DNA of 64,000 nt, taken from positions 41,363,217 through 41,427,216 of the forward strand of contig CP141139.1 in NCBI GenBank assembly GCA_035236585.1, read 5' to 3'. The notes below the pieces were generated by a model. That model was given only the letters and a program-made list of their open reading frames with translations, was not told the origin of the DNA and ran no database searches. The stretch comes from Warburgia ugandensis. Taxonomy: Eukaryota > Streptophyta > Magnoliopsida > Canellales > Canellaceae. Below are positions 60,001 through 64,000 of this stretch, piece by piece. The position numbers and the translations under genes were made by a program. Each line of letters starts with the position of its first letter. Within the stretch, counting starts at the first letter, position 1.

Positions 60001-61150
60001 TATTCTTGTTTAAGTATTGGCTTAAACAGGTAATTAGGAGATCTATACCTGACCATGAATAAAATAAGATCATCTCCTTTGGTCATGATAAAGTATGTGG
60101 TGGCTATTATAGTTCTAAAAAAACAACTGCAAAGATCTTGTAGTGTGGTATTTATTGGCCCACCATTTTTAGGGACCCACATGATTAGCTTAGCATTACA
60201 AGGTGTCAACAACTAAGAAGCATAGGAAAATGGAATATGATGCCCTTAAATCCCATTTTAATAATTGAACCATTTGATGTTTGGGGCATAGATTTTATGG
60301 GACCTTTTTCCTAACTCTTTAGGTATCTTTACATCCTAGTGGGGGTTGATTATGTATCCAAATGGGTAGAGGCCACTCCATGCAAAACCAATGACCAAAA
60401 GGTGGTACTCATGTTCTTGAAATAAAACATATTTGCAAGGTTTGGTACACCTAGGGCCATCATTAGTTATGGGGGAAAACATTTTTGTAACTAGGTATTT
60501 GAGAGTTTAATGATGAAATGTGGACTTACCCATAGAATTGCTACCCCTTATCATCCTCAAACTAGTGGACAAGTAGAGGTGTCTAATAGGGAGATAAAAG
60601 TGGATTTTAGAAAACCATCAATCTAAATAGGAAGGATTGGTTTTTGAGGCTTAGTGATGCTTTATGGGCTTATTGCACTACATACAAAACCCCTATAGGC
60701 ATGTCACTTTACGAACTAGTTTGTGGAAAAGCCTACCACCTCTAAGTATAACTTGAGCAAAGAGCATATTGGGCAATCAAAAAGCTTAATTTTCACTTAG
60801 ACTCTGCTAGAAACAACAAGAAGCTCCAACTCAATGAGTTGGAAGAGATTAGGAAGGACGCATACAAGTCAACTAAGAGATACAAAGACCAAAAGAAACG
60901 TACACATGATAAACACTTCTTAAGGAAGTCCTTTACATACAGACAAAAGGTCCTCTTATACAATTCTATATTGCATCTCTTTCGAAGAAAACTTAGATCT
61001 TAATGGACTAGACCCTACATAGTATGGACTATATATCCTCATGGGGCCATTGAGATAGAGAAGGATGGAGTGATTTCCAAAGTTAATGGACTAAGGTTGA
61101 AATCCATCCTTGAGTTGATTAGACTTGAGGTGGAAGAAACATTACTCAAG
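60001..61150 (+). pseudogene. Integrase of element E
   Basis: The zinc-binding region is near 60040-60200 (ISFGHDKVCGGYYSS, CGIYWPTIFRDPH). The core shows FDVWGIDFMGPF with the first Asp, YLYILVGVDYVSKWVEATPC, then IISYGGKHFCN near 60460, where the second catalytic Asp is replaced by Tyr, and [17 protein letters not shown] with the Glu. The C-terminal part includes KKLQLNELEEIRKDAYKSTK (60820-60880) and RPYIVWTIYPHGAIEIEKDG to about 61090. Stops and frameshifts interrupt it at several points. Confidence 0.87.
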
Positions 61151-61370
61151 AAACCAGTTTATGAGGATCCACCTTAGCATGTTCCAAGACACTTGTATCC
61201 ATTACATGGGTTGCATTCATCATATTATCATGCATAGTACATCTAGTTGAAGACATTAAACATATTGCTTACTAGGAGGCAACCTAGGGTTTAGAGTCTC
61301 ATTGTTCTACTTCATTCATTTGTCATATAGATGTCCTATATTTCAAAATAGTAGAGGCAATGTTTAGTTT

Positions 61371-61382
61371 AGGTGGGGGGGG
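61371..61382 (+). promoter_or_regulatory. Second polypurine-like tract
   Basis: aggtgggggggg follows the conserved AATGTTTAGTTT between integrase and the 3' noncoding region, 1.7 kb before the real polypurine tract. A decayed counterpart is at about 41778-41815 on the minus strand. Confidence 0.5.
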
Positions 61383-61674
61383 TGTAGAGATACATGAGAT
61401 TTTGAGTTTGTCTTGCTTAAAAAATAATTGAAATTTTTTTTAGCTTTTCAAGTTTTTAAGGTCAAAGTTCCTTTATTGTGATAAGAATTGGATTGTATGA
61501 AGATTAGTATTTCCACTACTTAAATTTCTTAATAGAAATGCATATAGTTGATTCTACATTTTATTCATACCTTGAAGTATTTTATGAAAGTTAAATCTCG
61601 AAATACACTTACACACAGTGCATAAGTCTAGATGAATAGATGGTTACGATTAGAGACCTTGAGGAATATCAGTA

Positions 61675-61854
61675 AAAGGGTAGCCCCAGTACACGAAGCT
61701 CGGCCTATGCAGGCTCCGAGGAAGGGGCAGACCACAAGGGCCTATAGTAGACAACCTTACCTTGCATTTTGCAAGAGGCTGATTCCACACCTTGAACCTA
61801 TGACCTCAAGGTCACATGACAACAACTTTTACTATTGCGCCAAGGCTCCCCTTC
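61675..61854 (-). mobile_element. Au-type SINE
   Basis: On the minus strand it starts gaaggggagccttggcgcaa and contains the tRNA-like head and the CCCTTGTGGTCTGCCCC block, ending GGGGCTACCCTTT. The 19-bp direct repeat accttgaggaatatcagta flanks it exactly at 61656-61674 and 61855-61873, a clear target duplication. It sits in the 3' noncoding region of element E, so it is younger than that element. Confidence 0.93.
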
Positions 61855-63060
61855 ACCTTGAGGAATATCAGTAGGAACCTATATATCCTACAAGTATTAG
61901 ATACTATTATCTTTCTAAAAATTATAAGTAATTCCATATTTCCTTAAGTGAACATCAATTTTGAAAGATCCTAAAGTCCTTTGTTTCGATCAAAATGCCA
62001 AGAACTAACAAGGAGTATAAACTTTGTTCACTAAACCTCTAATGACTTTGATTGGATTTAATAAACCTAGGAAATGATATAGGCCATCCTTGTTGTAGTT
62101 CAGAGACACAAAGCCTACCCAAATATTATACTACTTGTTAGACCTTTGGACCTCTTTGTAAGCCTTTTCTTTTCATCATACCAAATTACCTTAACCAAGA
62201 AACTCAGTAAAAAAAAAAAAGACCATTACCTACCTTTCAATAAGGACTAGAGATGGTGGAAAAATTAGGAAAATAGGAAAAAAGTCTAAAGAAGTGAAAA
62301 ATATCAAAAGTACAAAGAAAAATGTTTTGAGAAAAGAAAAAGGAAAGTTCAATTCAAGTACAACCAAAAGAAAAGTTTTCCAAATAGATATTCGTTGAAG
62401 GCCTCTACTCAAATTTAAAACTTTGAATCCTTATACCCTTCTTTTTGAAACCTTATCAAAGAATACATTTCATTCTATCTAAAGACCTATTGATCTTAGG
62501 TGGAACATAGCCTTGATGAGGATATAAATAGTAAGGGATCAAGGTGAGATACCCTACTAGTCTTGGTAATGGCATCCATTCTAAGGGATCGTACTTTTTG
62601 TCTCATCAATGCTTGTAATAGTATGTTAACCATTAGTTTGATGGAACCAATGAGAATTTGAGTGCAAGACATTTTTCCGGAGGATAAAATAAGCATAACT
62701 ATTTAAAATCTCTTGACTTATGTAGTTGTAAACACACTACACTCCGAGATGATTCTAGAATAAAATGGCTTTGATACGTGGGTAATTTGTGGACTTTCTC
62801 ATTCATCTTTATTAAGTTGTTAAATTTGGTGGATTATTAATATATGAGAATTCTCTAAGATAAATTAAGGAACCTAGCCTAATGGAATTTTGTTGGTATA
62901 TTTACTATAAACCTTCATGAGGCTAAACTCGTCCATTAGGGTAACCTAAGGGTTTAAGGGCTTATTGCATATACTAAATGCAATCGTAAGTACCTAGGAA
63001 AATGGCAACCGCTTATATTTTCATGATCATTTACATATTTTTCTCAATACTAGCAAAATG

Positions 63061-63071
63061 CTAGTTGGGAG
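63061..63071 (+). promoter_or_regulatory. Polypurine tract of element E
   Basis: CTAGTTGGGAG precedes the LTR start TGTGATAAG, as in element A but with fewer G. Confidence 0.6.
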
Positions 63072-64000
63072 TGTGATAAGTGTTCAATTTTGTATAAAAG
63101 TACACAAATGGGGAGCTATGTAAAATATAGAATTATTTCTAAGGGTTTTTCAAAATTTCATAATACATGCATTTCTAACCTAATCATTCAAAAATGTGAT
63201 ATTTTACAAGTTCAGAGGTTGGTTCGAAGTATGTATGTGAATGATCATAATTTTTTAGGATTTAATTAGGATTTTTCTTCTTTTGTAGGTTTTGCAGAGA
63301 TGATCCAATAGTTGAGGTAAATCAAGATAAGAATAAAGATTAAGATTAAGAAATCAAGCTAAAAGCTCAATTTCCATCATCCAAAGCTTAATCAAAGATC
63401 AAATGAAGCAATTGGAAGAGCTAAAGGTGACTAAAAGGGGCCTATAAATCAAGCCATGCATTTTCACTACCTTTGCATGGGAGCTATTCGAGCCACCTTA
63501 GCCATATAAGCCATAAGAGAAGGTGACATGCTAAGTAATTCAAGCCATTAAAGGCAAGGGTGTGAGCCATGAAGCCACATAAGTCAATTGCCACACAGTG
63601 TCATACAATTGGAGGAGAATTCAAGCAATGATCCACTTTCTAAATTTGGATTTTCATGGTTTATTTAGAAATCTTGGGAGAATTATGTAAAAAATAAGAT
63701 GATTATGCATTAATCGAACCCCATCATGAAAAAGAAACCCCCCACTTTTCTATTTGGTGATTAAGGGTTTCCTAAATAGAAAACCCAAGTTCTGCTTCAA
63801 TCCAAACAACTTTAAAACCCTTGATTTTTACATATCTTTCCTAAACCCCATTCCTTACCACTTCCATGACTTTTCATGAACCAAACATCATAAAATTTGA
63901 AAGGAAGGAGCTCCACTATCCTTCCATGCTAAAGACCACCCCTTTTTGTTTAAAATTAGAAACCACCCATTGTGTCTCTCTTATGTCATCTTTCCACCTC
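63072..64000 (+). repeat. 3' LTR of element E, cut by window end
   Basis: Starts TGTGATAAGTGTTC. From about 63290 it matches 47490-48300 of the 5' LTR, including the AAGCCA cluster and the GGAGCTCCACTATCC block. The first 220 bp show what the 5' LTR lost. Confidence 0.85.

Larger units (their letters stand above)
61151..63060 (+). other. 3' noncoding region of element E
   Basis: Homologous in reverse to 3132-4500 and 40118-41540. It carries a G8 run at 61375-61382 and an Au SINE. Apart from those there is no gene; the open frames 61632-61874 and 62230-62696 are shadows. Confidence 0.65.
47479..64000 (+). mobile_element. Athila-like Ty3/gypsy element E (3' end beyond window)
   Basis: A 5' LTR (47479-50111), primer-binding site, leader, gag, protease, reverse transcriptase, RNase H, integrase, 3' noncoding region and 3' LTR (from 63072) follow in the expected order. 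The LTR block starting GAGATGATCCAATGG at 47495 matches the block at 63297. It is interrupted by Tekay solo LTR F and an Au SINE. It is the most complete Athila-like copy in the window, but every coding domain carries stops or frameshifts. Confidence 0.9.

Noticed and set aside
61632..61874. 80-residue plus-strand frame
   Set aside because: It is the antisense of the Au SINE and its target duplications.
61385..63071. 3' LTR of element E starting right after the G8 run at 61382
   Set aside because: The sequence after the G-run matches the 3' noncoding regions of the other copies, and the LTR homologous to 47490-50111 begins only at 63072.

Overview
The window looks like flowering-plant nuclear DNA from a gene-poor, repeat-rich (pericentromeric-type) region. 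It is AT-rich. Everything I can identify is transposable-element sequence: two lineages of Ty3/gypsy LTR retrotransposon (a Tekay/Del-like chromovirus and an Athila-like lineage), an RTE-type LINE and two Au-type SINEs. I found no convincing host gene, tRNA, rRNA or CRISPR array. Au SINEs with Athila and Tekay elements point to an angiosperm; I cannot name the species.

Layout. 1-625: unassigned, with a TATA box. 626-9480: Athila-like element A on the minus strand, with two LTRs but no pol; its right LTR carries an Au SINE (9227-9420). 9481-10620: probable remnant LTR end and leader. 10621-20195: Tekay-like element B on the plus strand, with a perfect AGAGG target duplication and one continuous gag-pol frame broken by nonsense codons. 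20196-about 21600: Tekay-like element C on the minus strand, with an interior collapsed to 144 bp. About 21600-28172: plus-strand Tekay-type LTR interrupted by an Athila-like solo LTR (23675-25532). 28173-about 29100: minus-strand Tekay-type LTR piece. 29619-31880: RTE LINE remnant. 31880-33410: AT-rich sequence without genes. 33414-44177: two minus-strand Athila-like interiors joined through one shared LTR, which is itself split by a Tekay-type LTR (about 36900-39220). 44178-47478: plus-strand Tekay-type solo LTR. 47479-64000: plus-strand Athila-like element E, carrying a minus-strand Tekay solo LTR (52133-57091) and a second SINE (61675-61854); its 3' LTR runs off the window.

All coding regions are decayed: nonsense codons, frameshifts, lost catalytic residues and large deletions. 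None should make a full polyprotein. The nested order gives relative ages: LTR F is younger than element E, LTR D is younger than the Tekay LTR around it, and element B is younger than the sequence flanking it.

The most interesting signals are structural. They are a stem-loop in the Tekay LTRs that changes in a compensatory way between copies, a 20-bp near-palindrome near the LTR 3' end, a perfect 31-bp inverted duplication at a SINE 5' junction, an LTR shared by two interiors, and an LTR-leader segment spliced into an RNase H domain. Boundaries given as approximate were judged by eye from homology between copies inside the window.
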